This document shows positions 11,031 through 21,138 of a stretch of DNA of 64,000 nucleotides, in pieces. The notes under the pieces were generated by a model that saw nothing but the letters and a program-made list of their open reading frames with translations, was not told where the DNA came from and did not search any database. The position numbers and the translations under genes were made by a program. The stretch is taken from NCBI GenBank assembly GCA_002270565.1, contig NQMI01000026.1, forward strand, positions 310,001 to 374,000, written 5' to 3'. The number at the start of each line of letters is the position of its first letter. The first letter of the stretch is position 1. The DNA is from Stenocarpella maydis (taxonomy: Eukaryota > Ascomycota > Sordariomycetes > Diaporthales > Diaporthaceae).

Positions 11031-11933
11031 CTAATTTCTATCACGGTCCTGTCTAGAGCTCATCCGCATCATTTCTTTGAGAGCTGCTGTCTCAGCCTCC
11101 TGCCTTGCCAGTCGAAGTTTCAGGTCATCCCTCTCCCGCGTCACACTCTCCAAGGCATCCTCCAGCTCCTGGATCCGGTCGAGGCGTTTCTGTCTATACT
11201 TGCGCGCAGCTAGCGTGTTCCGCTGACGTTTGAGGACAACGTCCGGGTCCTCTTGCGGTTTGGAAGGTTGTCGACCGGCACCACTGGCGCCGGCCGCCCG
11301 TGGGCTATAGTCGGACAAGGAGGATGCTGGTGACTTGCTTCCGGAAGAAGGTGCAGTAGTGGCGATTGTGGATGCAGGGGTGGCCGCTGGGACGGCGGCG
11401 GCGGCGACAGGTTGAAAGTTTTGAGGCGTTGTCAGCATGTGAGAATGAGCACTGGCATTGGCGTGGCGCGTAGGGTCAATGAAGAAGTCTGGAATGTCTG
11501 TAGGTTTCGGGAGAGCGTCTATCAGGGCAGGGTCTGCAACTGCTTGTCAGTGTGCTGCCACTCATACATGCATGCATACATATAGACCAAACTCACCAAA
11601 GGTAAAGTCCAGGTTGATTGGGGACGCAGCAGAGGTAAAGGCATGTCCCGACTGTTCCCAGGCATGTCCAAACGACAGCGGGTCTTGGGCATCATAAGTA
11701 GTTCCAGTGTTGTTGTCAGACCACAGCAGTGGCGACAGGAAGTCTGAGCTCGACGGATCGAGAGCGAGCCCTGCCGCCGCCGAGGGGTCTTGATGGAGAC
11801 TGTAGTCGATGAAACTACTGCTGGGAAGGTCGGAAGAAGACTCGTACGGTCTGAACAGCTGCCGCCGCAGATGAGGATGTTGCTGCTGCCATTGTTCGAT
11901 GGTGTGTGGCGGCCTCTGGTGTTGAGGCCGGCG
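11031..11933 (-). CDS. bZIP transcription factor, IDI-4/GCN4-like (5' end unresolved)
   Basis: Two 3' exons are clear: 11597 and upstream, and 11533-11031, joined over an intron at 11534-11596 (donor GTGAGT, acceptor TTGCAG). They read ...NLDFTFDPALIDALPKP... into a Ser/Pro/Ala-rich middle and a C-terminal bZIP. The basic region is KRQRNTLAARKYRQKRLDR (the NxxAAxKxR signature with a Tyr at the variable position), followed by a heptad zipper (LEDALESVTRERDDLKLRL) ending near the C-terminus. Placement and sequence resemble the short fungal IDI-4/JLB1 factors linked to starvation and autophagy responses. The upstream acidic region (SSFIDYSLHQD, DFLSPLLWSDNN) looks like an activation domain. No in-frame ATG exists between the TGA at 11934-11936 and the clear coding region, so a further 5' exon must exist; I could not place it. 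Confidence 0.8.
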
Positions 11934-12683
11934 TCAAAGTCTCCTAAGGAGAATGGGGGGAGGGCGAGTTTGTTCGGTGCGGTTGACGCTATACCACCAA
12001 ACCGGTTTTTTGATGAGGGATGAGAAGTCGTGCTCAACTGAGGTCAGGCGAGGCCGTGGATAACTTAATCATTTATAGATGGACTATTGACACCACCGAG
12101 CGGTCGGCCCACTCCCGGCCCTTGTGTAGCATCCCCCGACTGAAGCATGCTCGCCCGCTCAGCCGCCCCTAGCTCAGCCCCTCCCTTTGGACCTCAATCG
12201 GGAATGGTCAAAATGACTCATAGTGACGGCGTAGACTGAAACCATAAGACGGCCAATGGGACATTGCGGGCAATCTGCATTGGCCCCATTTACCCGAGAT
12301 AAAACTGCATATCAGCATGCGCTTAACACCACGACGGCACGACGGAGTAAGCACCAGGTCTTGTGTTGGAGATGCAATGTGGATATCAGGTGTCGGTCAA
12401 TCCCGCCTTCCCGCCTCGGTGTCACACACGTAGAGGAGTCTGGCTTAATAGATGAATAAATGATGATCAACGTCAACTGGACGGGGAGAAACACACCAAC
12501 AGGAGGCACCGCCCGACCTTACCATGGCCTCACCCCAATGGTAGCCCAAGTGCTCTGTCCGCGTCGTTCAGTGCCGTCATCAACATCAAAGAACCATCAC
12601 ACGTCCAGCCTCGCCATCACCTCGCCTGCCTCTGACAAAGTATGTCTAGTATGCTGTGACACGAAGCAGCTGGTTGCATGCCG
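11934..12683. other. intergenic / 5' leader of the bZIP gene
   Basis: Holds the unplaced 5' exon and promoter of the bZIP gene and the 3' flank of the next minus-strand gene. No separate gene is recognised. Confidence 0.4.
12034..12072 (-). promoter_or_regulatory. candidate upstream ORF in the bZIP leader
   Basis: An ATG at 12072 opens a 12-codon frame closed by TGA at 12034-12036, in the expected leader of the minus-strand bZIP gene. GCN4/CPC-1-type regulators are translationally controlled by leader uORFs, so this is a candidate. The first coding exon is not placed, so it could instead be part of the gene. Confidence 0.25.
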
Positions 12684-15311
12684 TCACATGTCGCTCAAGT
12701 CATCGTCAGCCCACACTACGTCAGCCAGCATATCGAGTTCACCTTCGGCCTCAAAGTCAAAGTCTCCGTAATCTGTCTCCTGCGAACACGTCGGCACCGG
12801 CTGGTCTTCTGGTGCCTGCTGTGTGGTATTGCGCATTGCATTTGTGCCCGTCTCGGTGCGAAGTCTAGAAGAAGCTGGGAGCGGGGCGCCACTACCGGGA
12901 TCGTCAGGGAGCCCACCAAGATTCGATGCCAAAAGGGCTTCCGAATCAAGCTCGTCGTCAAGAAAATTGTCCTCAGCGATCCCGGAAAGATCATCTTGAG
13001 CATATTCCCCGGCCAAGGTCGGCTTTGCAAAGAGCTCTTCCTCGTGCCGCCGCTCCTCGGACAAATTATATTTGTAACTGCGCTCCATGGCAAGGAGAAC
13101 TGCAGCGCCCGGCCCACTGGAGCCGAACATTCGCTTCCTCGGAAGCGAAGCCGTAGGCATGGCAAGGCCGTTCTGTGACCGAGGCTCGGCACTGCTGCTA
13201 CCCGGGTGTGATCTTGCTTGCGAATGTTTAGCTGGTGAACGGGTGCTACGGAGGGACGGCGGGCGATTATCAAAACCGTCATCCGACTGACCCAGACCAA
13301 CAGCATCATACTTGCCGCTCCGCTCCTGCGAGGTCGACAAGCTCTTCTGCGAGGATGGTCGAGAGGGCGAATGCCTATTTCTGGGGGCCTGATGCCGCTG
13401 GGATCGTGGGTGTACGAGTGAGTGAGTTGGGCATTTTGTAAGATCCATGGACCCTTGACTTGGAGGTCTCGCACGGGGCCCAACTTCGTTTCCAGAAGTT
13501 GGCAGACGACGGCAGCAATCAGGTTCAACCGTGCCTATGGCGCCTGCGGGGCGGATTATTGCTGTTCTCATAGTGTCATTGGGTGCTTGTAATCCTGAAA
13601 CGAGTGCTGTTTTCCCATCAGAGGGAAGTGTCGTTCTCTCCGGTGGGGAAGGCAATGAGCCGGCATGGCTGGCAACATGCAGGGACCGAGGTGCAGACTC
13701 CGTCCCCACTTTGCTCGGCGTGTCCAGCTCTTCTATGTCCTGAGAGGACAGAACAAGATCCTGTGTTGCAAGAAAGGGAAACCCAGCCTGCGCGCTTACA
13801 TTCGGCTGGTCCTCAGCATCCGGCTTGGGCCGTCCAGGGGCCATGACTGGCGGTCTCCCCTGATAAGGGTCCACGGGCGCGACAGTAGGAAATAAGGGCG
13901 CGTGAAGAGATGGTTGCGGGCTGGTTGGTACTCTGGTGGTCTTGGCTGACTGCTGGTCGTCGCAAAGCTCCCTTGCTTCCTGGGAGGGACTTGGGAAGAG
14001 CTCGTCCATATGGTTTATCACCAACAGCTGAGTGCTCGTGGGGAAAGCGTCGGCCGTTTGGATGGTGGGCCGCCTCGAGCCTGCGTAAGTAGGTGAAGCC
14101 TGCACTGGTATTAGGGTAGGTGCAGCCTTGGCTGGCTTTGGGAGGAACGTCGGCCGGCCAGGCCGTGGGACAACATCCCCAGCAGGTGGTTTGAACCTAG
14201 GAGGAGCTGGTGGCCTGACAGCCACCGAGGGTCTCGTTGCAGGCGATTGTCTGTCTCCGGGGACGAATGGTGAGGTCGGCTTCTTGAAGACGCCTTCGAT
14301 TGGTTTAACCTTAGCACGGGGGTGATTTGTCTGGGGAATCTCTTTCAGGGGAACTCGAGTGCCGTCTGTTGCGTGACGCTGTTGGACCTCCTGTATCCTG
14401 GGAGGCTGAAGCTTCGCCTGAGGATGCCGCGGCGGTGGGGGTCGGGGATCGAGGAGAGCATGTGATGGAGGCTGGACGCGGGACGGCAAGGGTTCTCTGG
14501 CTGGACTCTGGCTATTCGGGCTAGCTTTTTTCGCACTTCTGGAGGAGGCCAGCTCAACATCTGCTATGAGTTGGTCTTCCAGCATGGTCTCAGTGGCCGG
14601 ATCATCGGTGTCGGTGCTACTTGGCCGCGGCCAAGACTCCTGCTCGGCCTCCTGAGCAAGCCTCGCGACGGGCCTGACTGGTCTCTGGGAAGGACTGTGT
14701 ATCATCGAGTCGAGAATGTCCCTGCTCGGTCGGTGGAGCTTCCGTCGCTTGGCTGGTCTGGCCGTAGGGGCGTTGACGGCGTCCGCTGCGTCTCCATTCT
14801 CCTCGTGCGGCACTTTCACGCTGCGCTCCTGGACACCAGCGTCGGATTCGGATTCGGCCTCGGTTGCAGACTCTGACTCGGCCTCCTGGGCCGTCTCCAG
14901 TGGTGTGTGTTTCTTGCCCGCGGAGCCCAGCCTGCTGATGAACCTCGAGATAGTGTCTTGGCTGGGGTGGACGTCGACTAGAGGCATGCCCTTCTTCTTC
15001 TTCTCGTCTCTTTCCTTTTCCTCCCTTGCCTTTTTCTTTTCCCTTGCAGCGCGTGCGCGTGCCTGTGCCCTTTCCTTCTCGAACTCCTTGCGTATACGGT
15101 CTTGTTCCATGAGGTCGATGCGCCGTTGTTCAGCCTTGGAGAGCTTGGGGCCCTTGCCCTTCTGCTGGTAGAGCTTCTTTGCCTGCTTGGTGGTCATGGG
15201 CGGCCTGCTCTGAACAGCAGCGGCGACAGGGCCGACGGGTCTTTGTTGTTGCGCTTGCCCGATGCCAGGCAGGTCTGGGATCAGCTCGAAGGTCTTCTGT
15301 TTTGGGGCCAT
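12684..15311 (-). CDS. large disordered protein with a charged coiled coil, function unknown
   Basis: Single exon, 875 aa. The start was chosen at ATG 15311 (MAPKQKTFELIPDLPG); the frame is open about 390 nt further upstream, but that part reads like leader sequence. Residues 50-110 form a strongly charged helix (KLSKAEQRRIDLMEQDRIRK; EKKKAREEKERDEKKKKG) followed by the short motif PLVDVHPSQDTISRFI. A basic PAKRRKLHRPSRD (about 185-197) is a likely nuclear localisation signal. The middle 500 residues are Pro/Ser-rich and low in hydrophobics, and the C-terminus is acidic (DYGDFDFEAEGELDMLADV). The N-terminal block looks conserved in fungi, but I do not recognise a named family. A nuclear scaffold-like role is only an inference from composition. 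Confidence 0.75.
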   Translation of the reverse strand: MAPKQKTFELIPDLPGIGQAQQQRPVGPVAAAVQSRPPMTTKQAKKLYQQKGKGPKLSKAEQRRIDLMEQDRIRKEFEKERAQARARAAREKKKAREEKERDEKKKKGMPLVDVHPSQDTISRFISRLGSAGKKHTPLETAQEAESESATEAESESDAGVQERSVKVPHEENGDAADAVNAPTARPAKRRKLHRPSRDILDSMIHSPSQRPVRPVARLAQEAEQESWPRPSSTDTDDPATETMLEDQLIADVELASSRSAKKASPNSQSPAREPLPSRVQPPSHALLDPRPPPPRHPQAKLQPPRIQEVQQRHATDGTRVPLKEIPQTNHPRAKVKPIEGVFKKPTSPFVPGDRQSPATRPSVAVRPPAPPRFKPPAGDVVPRPGRPTFLPKPAKAAPTLIPVQASPTYAGSRRPTIQTADAFPTSTQLLVINHMDELFPSPSQEARELCDDQQSAKTTRVPTSPQPSLHAPLFPTVAPVDPYQGRPPVMAPGRPKPDAEDQPNVSAQAGFPFLATQDLVLSSQDIEELDTPSKVGTESAPRSLHVASHAGSLPSPPERTTLPSDGKTALVSGLQAPNDTMRTAIIRPAGAIGTVEPDCCRRLPTSGNEVGPRARPPSQGSMDLTKCPTHSLVHPRSQRHQAPRNRHSPSRPSSQKSLSTSQERSGKYDAVGLGQSDDGFDNRPPSLRSTRSPAKHSQARSHPGSSSAEPRSQNGLAMPTASLPRKRMFGSSGPGAAVLLAMERSYKYNLSEERRHEEELFAKPTLAGEYAQDDLSGIAEDNFLDDELDSEALLASNLGGLPDDPGSGAPLPASSRLRTETGTNAMRNTTQQAPEDQPVPTCSQETDYGDFDFEAEGELDMLADVVWADDDLSDM

Positions 15312-15881
15312 GGCGGCATGGCGGGCCTTGTTAGGCCGGGCTCTCGCGCGGGGCCAGCAGATTTCGACGAGTATGCGAAGGCCAATCCCTGTCCTTCTGC
15401 CTGTCTGTCCGGAGCTGGCTGTATCGCTGGTTGGATTGGGTATATAGCTGTGGGTGGGTATGAGGAATCGGAAGAGGAGAAACCGATCGAGGCAGGCAGC
15501 CTGATGAGAGTCGCGAACCAGCTGCCCCGCCAACCCATCCTGAACGCGCCTCGAGATGGAGCTCCAACCCACCCCTGCTGTCACGCCAGCACGTGCGTCG
15601 CTAGCTATAGGTGTTCCCCTGTACCGGCCCCTCCCCCCATTCTGTATGTACCTAAGTACCCAAGTACTCATCACCGTCTTTTGTACTACATAGTACAAGT
15701 CACAACAGGCGGCTTCAACATCTCGTTATGGAAAATAAGTCAAAGGCCGCCCTATCCACCTCTCATTGTGCCAAGTCCCTCGGACAGGACTCGGCAGCTC
15801 ATGATGCCCAAGAATATCGACGCACTGGCCCATGTCTCGTCTTCTTGCACCCTCCGGCCTCGTCTTGACGGGTAGCAATTT
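15312..15881. other. intergenic
   Basis: Promoter side of the 875-aa gene and 3' flank of the aldo-keto reductase. No additional gene seen. Confidence 0.45.
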
Positions 15882-17313
15882 CTAGTCCTGCCTTGCAGGG
15901 TCAAGGTCAACCTTGCCGACAATGTCGTCAATTTCAGCCATGACGTCTGGTGTCAGCTTGTCCAGTGCCTTGAGGGCCGCACAGTTCTCCACCACCTGCT
16001 CTGGTCTCGATGCGCCCGTGATGACGGCTGACACATTCTCGTTCTTCAGGCACCATGCCAATGCCAGCTGTGCCCGCGTTATACCGAGCTTGTCCGCAAT
16101 CGGCTGGTAATTCCCACGGCCGCCTGTCAGCTATGTTCTTGCCAAGCTAGGGAAGACCCAGGCCAGGCACGGCAGACTCGGCATCGAACCCAGAATGGAC
16201 CCAGACCGGCGGAGGGGCTGGTACTCACCTTCAGCTGCTTTGCCTTTGCAATCGTGTCCTGCCACTCGGCGTTTGCAAACGAGTCTCGCACGGAGCTCAC
16301 AAACTTGTCATCGCCCTTGGCAAACCTCGATCCGGCCGGCGGCTTGTCAGGGCTGTCGTCGTACTTGCCGCTCAGCAGTCCAAACTTGATCGGGCTAAAT
16401 GTTGTCAGGCCGATGCCGAACCGGCTGTATAGCCGCTGGAACTCGCCTTCGACCTTCTTCCTCGACAGCATGTTGTAGAATGGCTGCTCCACCACCGGCG
16501 CGATGAGTCCCAGCTGCTTCGCAATCCCGCACGCCTCTGCGATCTCATCTGCCGACCACTCGCTGGTGCCCCAGTACATGGCCCATCCTTTCTGTTCAAT
16601 AACGTGGTTAAAAGCCCTCACCGTCTCCTCCATGGGCGTCAGACGGTCTGGCCGGTGGGCATACACAATATCAACATAGTCGAGATCCAGACGCTTAAGC
16701 GAGGCCCCAAGGCCTTCGATGATGTGTTTCCGCGACAGGCCATGATTGTTGACGAGGACCTCCCCGTTGGCCCCTCCCCAGTTGAGCTTCGTGCTCACCA
16801 CTATGTCATTGCGCCTCCATCCGAATTTCTTGATTGCCAGGCCCATCGCCACCTCGGACTGCCCCCCAGCATAGCTGCGACTTAATCAGAACATCGCCCC
16901 CACCATTGCGCCCGGGAGAAAGCCTCGGGCGAGGTCCGTAACCTACCTCTCGGCCGTGTCGAAGAAGTTGATGCCTAGGCCATAGGCCTGCTTCATACAC
17001 GCAAAGGTGTCCTCTGGCCTGAATGTCAGTATCAACGAGCCACAGAGACCTCTGAGGTTGTTCGGGACACACCGTTGTCAAGCTGCCCGCCGAAGCTGAT
17101 GACACAGTCAGTATACCCCAGACGCACCGCCAGTTTGGGACCAGGGCTTGGGGACACCTACGTGAGCCATCCACCCAATCCAAGAACGGACACATGCAGA
17201 CCAGAATTGCCTATACCTGTCAGAACTTCATGTCTCACCGGTGAGTGGGGCGTCATCACCATACCTAGCCTTCTGTAGGCCATCCCGGTCTTCCGAGGCT
17301 CTTCCCAGGCCAT
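15882..17313 (-). CDS. aldo-keto reductase, voltage-gated K+ channel beta-subunit-like
   Basis: Six exons inferred on the minus strand: 17313-17265, 17210-17162, 17095-17073, 17013-16947, 16874-16229, 16103-15882 (351 aa); one exon is 23 nt. The product begins [20 protein letters not shown], typical of fungal Kv-beta-like AKRs. The catalytic tetrad is D59 and Y64 (NFFDTAESY), K92 (VVSTKLNW) and H136 (IVYAHRPD). [35 protein letters not shown] and the C-terminal NADPH-binding [13 protein letters not shown] follow in family order. Such proteins reduce aldehydes with NADPH; in fungi the link to potassium channels is unproven. The splice map is confirmed by uninterrupted family motifs across all five introns. 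Confidence 0.92.
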
Positions 17314-17770
17314 CTTTGTCAGACCTAATCGATCGGGTTCCGATGGTATTTAGTGGTTCCTCAGGTCAACAAGGCTGGCAATTAGGATCTACTGAAGTGA
17401 TGCAGCGGAAAGTTCGTTCACCTGGATTGTCTCTACAAAATATTTCTCTCGGCTGAGGAGCCGGGTAGGTCATCGATCGATGGGCGGAGAAATTCTCGGC
17501 ATTGCTGGACCCGTGGACCGGCGGCTCAATTTGGTAACCTGAACCGGCGCCTTCCAACATTTGGTTGGTATCGTGAATCCATATTCCGAGCATCAACCTG
17601 CGCGTATCTCTCCTCCTCGCCATCAGTACCAGGTGGAAAGCCCCTCCCGGGGCCCTGGGAGCTGTTCGTCCAATATTTAAGCACTACGGATTAAATAGGC
17701 GTGGAGGCGGTTCGCCTTCATCACTTGCTCCGCTCGCTCCTCCGGCAAACCCCCTCCACGCCACCCAGTA

Positions 17771-18010
17771 GGGCCCTCTATGTGCCCAGACGGAGGGCTT
17801 CCACAAGGGCCCTCTACACGCCTAGAGGAAAGGCCTCCATACACCCAGAAAAAGGGTCCTCCGCATGCCTAGAGGAGCGCCCTCTACATACCCAAAGGGG
17901 AGACCTCCGCATGCCCAGACGAAGGGCCCTTTATATACCTAGAGGAAAGACCTCCGCGTACCCAGGAGGGAGAGAGACCTCCGCATGTCCAGAGGGAGGG
18001 CCCTAGAGGG
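17771..18010. repeat. degenerate minisatellite, unit about 23-28 bp
   Basis: About nine diverged copies of a unit close to CTCCGCATGCCYAGAGGAAG are lined up head to tail. The units keep the core CC(C/T)AGA and flanking CTCC/AGG blocks and vary in length. The array ends just before a run of ten C's. Confidence 0.7.
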
Positions 18011-18213
18011 ATGGCCCCCTTCTCAGCCCCCCCCCCCGGCTCTTCAGGTTAGTGACTGTGCCATTGTCTGTCTGCACCTGTGTTTGAAGAAGCAGCCGAC
18101 GAGATGCACAAATTCCACAATCGCATTGTCTCCTACGGACTAATCAGCATGCAAACATTATCTGGCCTCTAATTGGTCTAATTTTTCGAACCGTCTGGGC
18201 GGGTGTGTGTGTT

Positions 18214-18251
18214 AAGATCCCGTTCATAGACTATTCTGGACGAATAGCATA
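18214..18251 (+). repeat. left arm of inverted repeat around the Zn2Cys6 gene
   Basis: Positions 18223-18251 (29 nt) are the perfect reverse complement of 20720-20748. Extending outward to 18214 gives 36 of 38 matches. The arm contains a small palindrome, CTATTC-5 nt-GAATAG. Confidence 0.85.
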
Positions 18252-18324
18252 GCAATCATGGTACGCCAGGCAAGTTTCCTTGTCATTCATCTGGCGTCCC
18301 AGGTCTATCATTTGCTCGATCCCA

Positions 18325-20202
18325 CTACAGTACACAAAGACTCATATCAGCGAAGCCCACAGCCCATTCGTCCCACGACTGATAGGCGTCCTGGGTCATC
18401 AACATTGGAGGCATGGTTTCCAAGGTTTCCATGGTTCCCTCGTCAGCAGCAACATCGAGCATGTGCTGGCTCGTTTCTTGCCGGAAATTGGCCCACATTG
18501 GACGTTGCATACGCAGAGGGTCATCCAGCCTCGCCACTGTGTCCACACTCCAGGATGCCGAGTTTTGCTGCAGGTCCGACTTGAAGGGCCTATCACCAAG
18601 CTCGTCGTCATGGACATCGCGCGTATCTGTTTGTGGGTCCCACGCCAAGTCGCGCGGACCGACGCTCTCCACCTCCTCTATCCTCGCACACAACAAAGTC
18701 AGAAGAGTCTTGTTGCCGCCGCGCGATGAGGCAAGCAGCCTCTGAAGCTTGACGAGCATCTCCACGGGTCGCACATCTGCAATGTTGTGGAGTCGTGTCA
18801 TATTCGCGCCCGTCGTCAGCGTGTATATGGATTCCGCGAGAGCACTGGCAATCTCGAAGATCTTGAGCTCTATGGTCGGGCCGTGGGCTTCAAGTGCTGT
18901 CTTGGAACAGCGGCAAATGTGTGCTAGGAAATCAGCCACGATGTGATACGGCTGCAAAACATGATTATCCTGCTCAGACAGCAAGGCAGTATTGGACCGC
19001 CGCAGCGACGCTCGCCAGACCACCGCTTGCATCCAGCACTTGGTAACGCATATGTCGGCTCTCTGCACATCGCTGCATTCACACTCGTCTGACGATATCT
19101 CTTGCAGGCGGTGCTGCAAATACTCCAGCCGGCTCTCTTGGTATGCCTGAGTGTCATCGTCAGCCTGCGTGAGCAGGTCGAAGGCACCGCTCTGATCAAA
19201 TAGCCAGAAAAGATCGACAAGCTTCTTGAAAGCCGGCAGAATGTGCGTCTCGTCGACCTCGATGTTGATCTTGCCCACGAGCTGCGGGAAGCTGGGTTGC
19301 CACTGCAAAACAACGGGGAGTTTGTGCAGCAGGGCTACGCCCCTCTCCGTGACGAAGAGGAGCCACAGGGTGCGGCGTCTCAGCTGCTGCTCCTCCGGCG
19401 CCAGCAGGACATAGGATGCCTTTCTGTGGAGGCCCATGATCTGTGCCATGGTGATTGCCTCCCGGAGAAAAATCAGGCTCTTGATCCCCCCTGGATTCTG
19501 ATTCTCATGATAAATATGCTGGAAGAAGGCTATCCGGACCATGTTCAGGCTGGCGTCAGGGCCGTCGTCCCCATTTGCATCCTGCAGTAACAATTTCGTT
19601 CTTTGACACTCCGCAGCCATGGACGCTGCTGTCGCTGGGTCATTGTCGTCTGTCCTCCCTTCGAAGGGCAGCCTGAGTTGCACTATTACCGCCGCACACA
19701 CAGCGTTGGCAAGTGTATACGTCCCAAGATCTGTAGGATCCTTGACGAGGGATGCTATTACCTCTTCAGCATCGAGTATGGGCCAAACGGGGAAGAGGCG
19801 GAGGCGGTAGATGCACAGTCGAATGATCAGGGATGACACAGGGGTCGGTTGGGCACCGCTGGACCCGCCGTCTTTGCCTGGCACAAGACATGGCTCTCCA
19901 TTGGTCGGGCTTTGACCTGCGGGCGCGATCCCTTTAGGAGACGTATCATCCGCCGCGCGACCAGTATTGCTGCTGTGCGACCCTGGACTTTGCGTCCCCT
20001 TGAGGTTTTGGAAGTCCTGTATTTCCCGCAATGTCTTCGCCCTCAGGCTCCGGGGGCCCCTCTTTGCTTGTTTGGTGAAGGTACACGAGATTCCGATCGA
20101 AGAGCATCGCGTGCAGGGTGGCTCTTCAGAACATCTCACTTTGCGAATCTTGCAGGCATCGCAGGCCCTGCTGCCGATCTTGCGTCGTGGCAAAGCAGAC
20201 AT
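18325..20202 (-). CDS. Zn(II)2Cys6 fungal transcription factor
   Basis: Single exon, 625 aa from ATG 20202 (MSALPRRKIGSRACDACK). The binuclear cluster is complete: C14-X2-C17-X6-C24-X5-C30-X2-C33-X6-C40, followed by the linker KQAKRGPRSLRAKTL typical of maltose/sugar-type regulators. The middle homology region (fungal_trans type) is visible as LIIRLCIYRLRLFPVWPILD, ASLNMVRIAFFQHIYHEN, FLREAITMAQIMGLHRKASY and RRRTLWLLFVTERGVALL. Such proteins are nuclear DNA-binding activators, often controlling adjacent transport and catabolic genes. It sits inside a 29-bp inverted repeat and next to a truncated MFS gene and a TauD dioxygenase, which suggests a small cluster. No frameshift or stop is seen in it. 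Confidence 0.9.
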   Translation of the reverse strand: MSALPRRKIGSRACDACKIRKVRCSEEPPCTRCSSIGISCTFTKQAKRGPRSLRAKTLREIQDFQNLKGTQSPGSHSSNTGRAADDTSPKGIAPAGQSPTNGEPCLVPGKDGGSSGAQPTPVSSLIIRLCIYRLRLFPVWPILDAEEVIASLVKDPTDLGTYTLANAVCAAVIVQLRLPFEGRTDDNDPATAASMAAECQRTKLLLQDANGDDGPDASLNMVRIAFFQHIYHENQNPGGIKSLIFLREAITMAQIMGLHRKASYVLLAPEEQQLRRRTLWLLFVTERGVALLHKLPVVLQWQPSFPQLVGKINIEVDETHILPAFKKLVDLFWLFDQSGAFDLLTQADDDTQAYQESRLEYLQHRLQEISSDECECSDVQRADICVTKCWMQAVVWRASLRRSNTALLSEQDNHVLQPYHIVADFLAHICRCSKTALEAHGPTIELKIFEIASALAESIYTLTTGANMTRLHNIADVRPVEMLVKLQRLLASSRGGNKTLLTLLCARIEEVESVGPRDLAWDPQTDTRDVHDDELGDRPFKSDLQQNSASWSVDTVARLDDPLRMQRPMWANFRQETSQHMLDVAADEGTMETLETMPPMLMTQDAYQSWDEWAVGFADMSLCVL

Positions 20203-20820
20203 TCTGTATTTCTCGACTTCCCAGCTTGTTGGCCCACTGCCGGGCTTCCTCGGAGACGGCGGGCACTCGCGCAAAGCAGCACGCAAAACCCTATGCACTG
20301 GAGATACCCGAGGATCTACTGCGGCAGAACAGCGGGCCGTCCCTATGTTTCGGGTGACCTGCCAGTACCAGCCAGTCGGGTCCCAATGAAGATGTCGTAA
20401 TTTGCCGTGGAGATGAGATGACTGGCAAGTTCGGCTCGCTGAGAGGTTGAAGACAACATGTGCTTCCCAACAGCAAGCAGTCTGAGTGGATGGCTGGATG
20501 AGATGTCGCCGAGGCCCTTCAAGGACGACCCGCTATTACCCCAGATTCCACAGCGGGTCCTGTCCTTGCGCCATTTCTCTCCACAATAGAGTCATGCATT
20601 AGCGCCATTCTGTTGTGGGTCGTCGTTGGGCCTGCTTGCGACATCGCCCAGTCTGGACTGGGGGAGGCTACACGTGTATTCCCGATGCCTCATCGATACA
20701 ACCTCGCCAATGCGGTCCATATGCTATTCGTCCAGAATAGTCTATGAATGGCATCTTGATATATACACCTTCCCCAGGGAAATAGTATATATACGCTAGA
20801 TGGTTTAAAAAATTGGACTT
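20203..20820. other. promoter of the Zn2Cys6 gene and rearranged junction
   Basis: No gene recognised. Contains the right arm of the inverted repeat (20720-20757). It does not contain the missing 3' part of the neighbouring transporter gene in any frame I read. Confidence 0.5.
20720..20757 (-). repeat. right arm of inverted repeat around the Zn2Cys6 gene
   Basis: Reverse complement of 18223-18251 over 29 nt (20720-20748), with an imperfect extension to 20757. It lies about 65 bp beyond the point where the MFS coding sequence ends. Confidence 0.85.
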
Positions 20821-21138
20821 ATTGTAGTCATCCGTCGACAGGCCGAGGTCGTCCAGCAGGTTGTCGGCCAGGGCGTTGGACAGATTGCCACGGTCGAGCT
20901 GGAGGCCAAAGAACATCACACACAGGATCGACAGGAGGCGCAAGTCGGTCTTGCGCGCAACGCGGCGTTCTTGGGCGTCTGTCCATGTTGCCGTCGGGTC
21001 GAAACGGTGCTTGCCCTCATAGCTATCGTGCGGAGGCGTCACATCGGCGAGCGCATCGCGGCCGACATTGGCTGTCGAGACGGAGCCGGCAGCGCTGATT
21101 GTCCTGGTCGGGAAGGATTCAACGTCCTTGGTGTCCAT
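20821..21138 (-). pseudogene. truncated MFS transporter (Dal5/allantoate-permease-like), first exon only
   Basis: From ATG 21138, 106 codons match the N-terminus of anion:cation symporter MFS proteins: a soluble tail, then ERRVARKTDLRLLSILCVMFF (first membrane segment), LQLDRGNLSNALADNLLDDL and STDDYN. At this point family members usually reach an exon boundary. Here the sequence continues AATAAGTCC, as if GT had been lost from a GTAAGT donor. No later transmembrane segment (12 expected) is found before the next gene. Downstream lies the inverted-repeat arm. I read it as a 5' gene fragment left by a rearrangement. It starts divergently from the TauD gene. Confidence 0.7.

Larger units (their letters stand above)
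17314..18324. other. intergenic with minisatellite
   Basis: Contains the degenerate minisatellite (17771-18010) and the left arm of the inverted repeat (18214-18251). A plus-strand open frame runs through the minisatellite but is a by-product of the repeat. Confidence 0.5.

Noticed and set aside
17701..18006. 101-codon open frame through the minisatellite
   Set aside because: A by-product of repeat units lacking stops; no conserved segment and irregular unit lengths.
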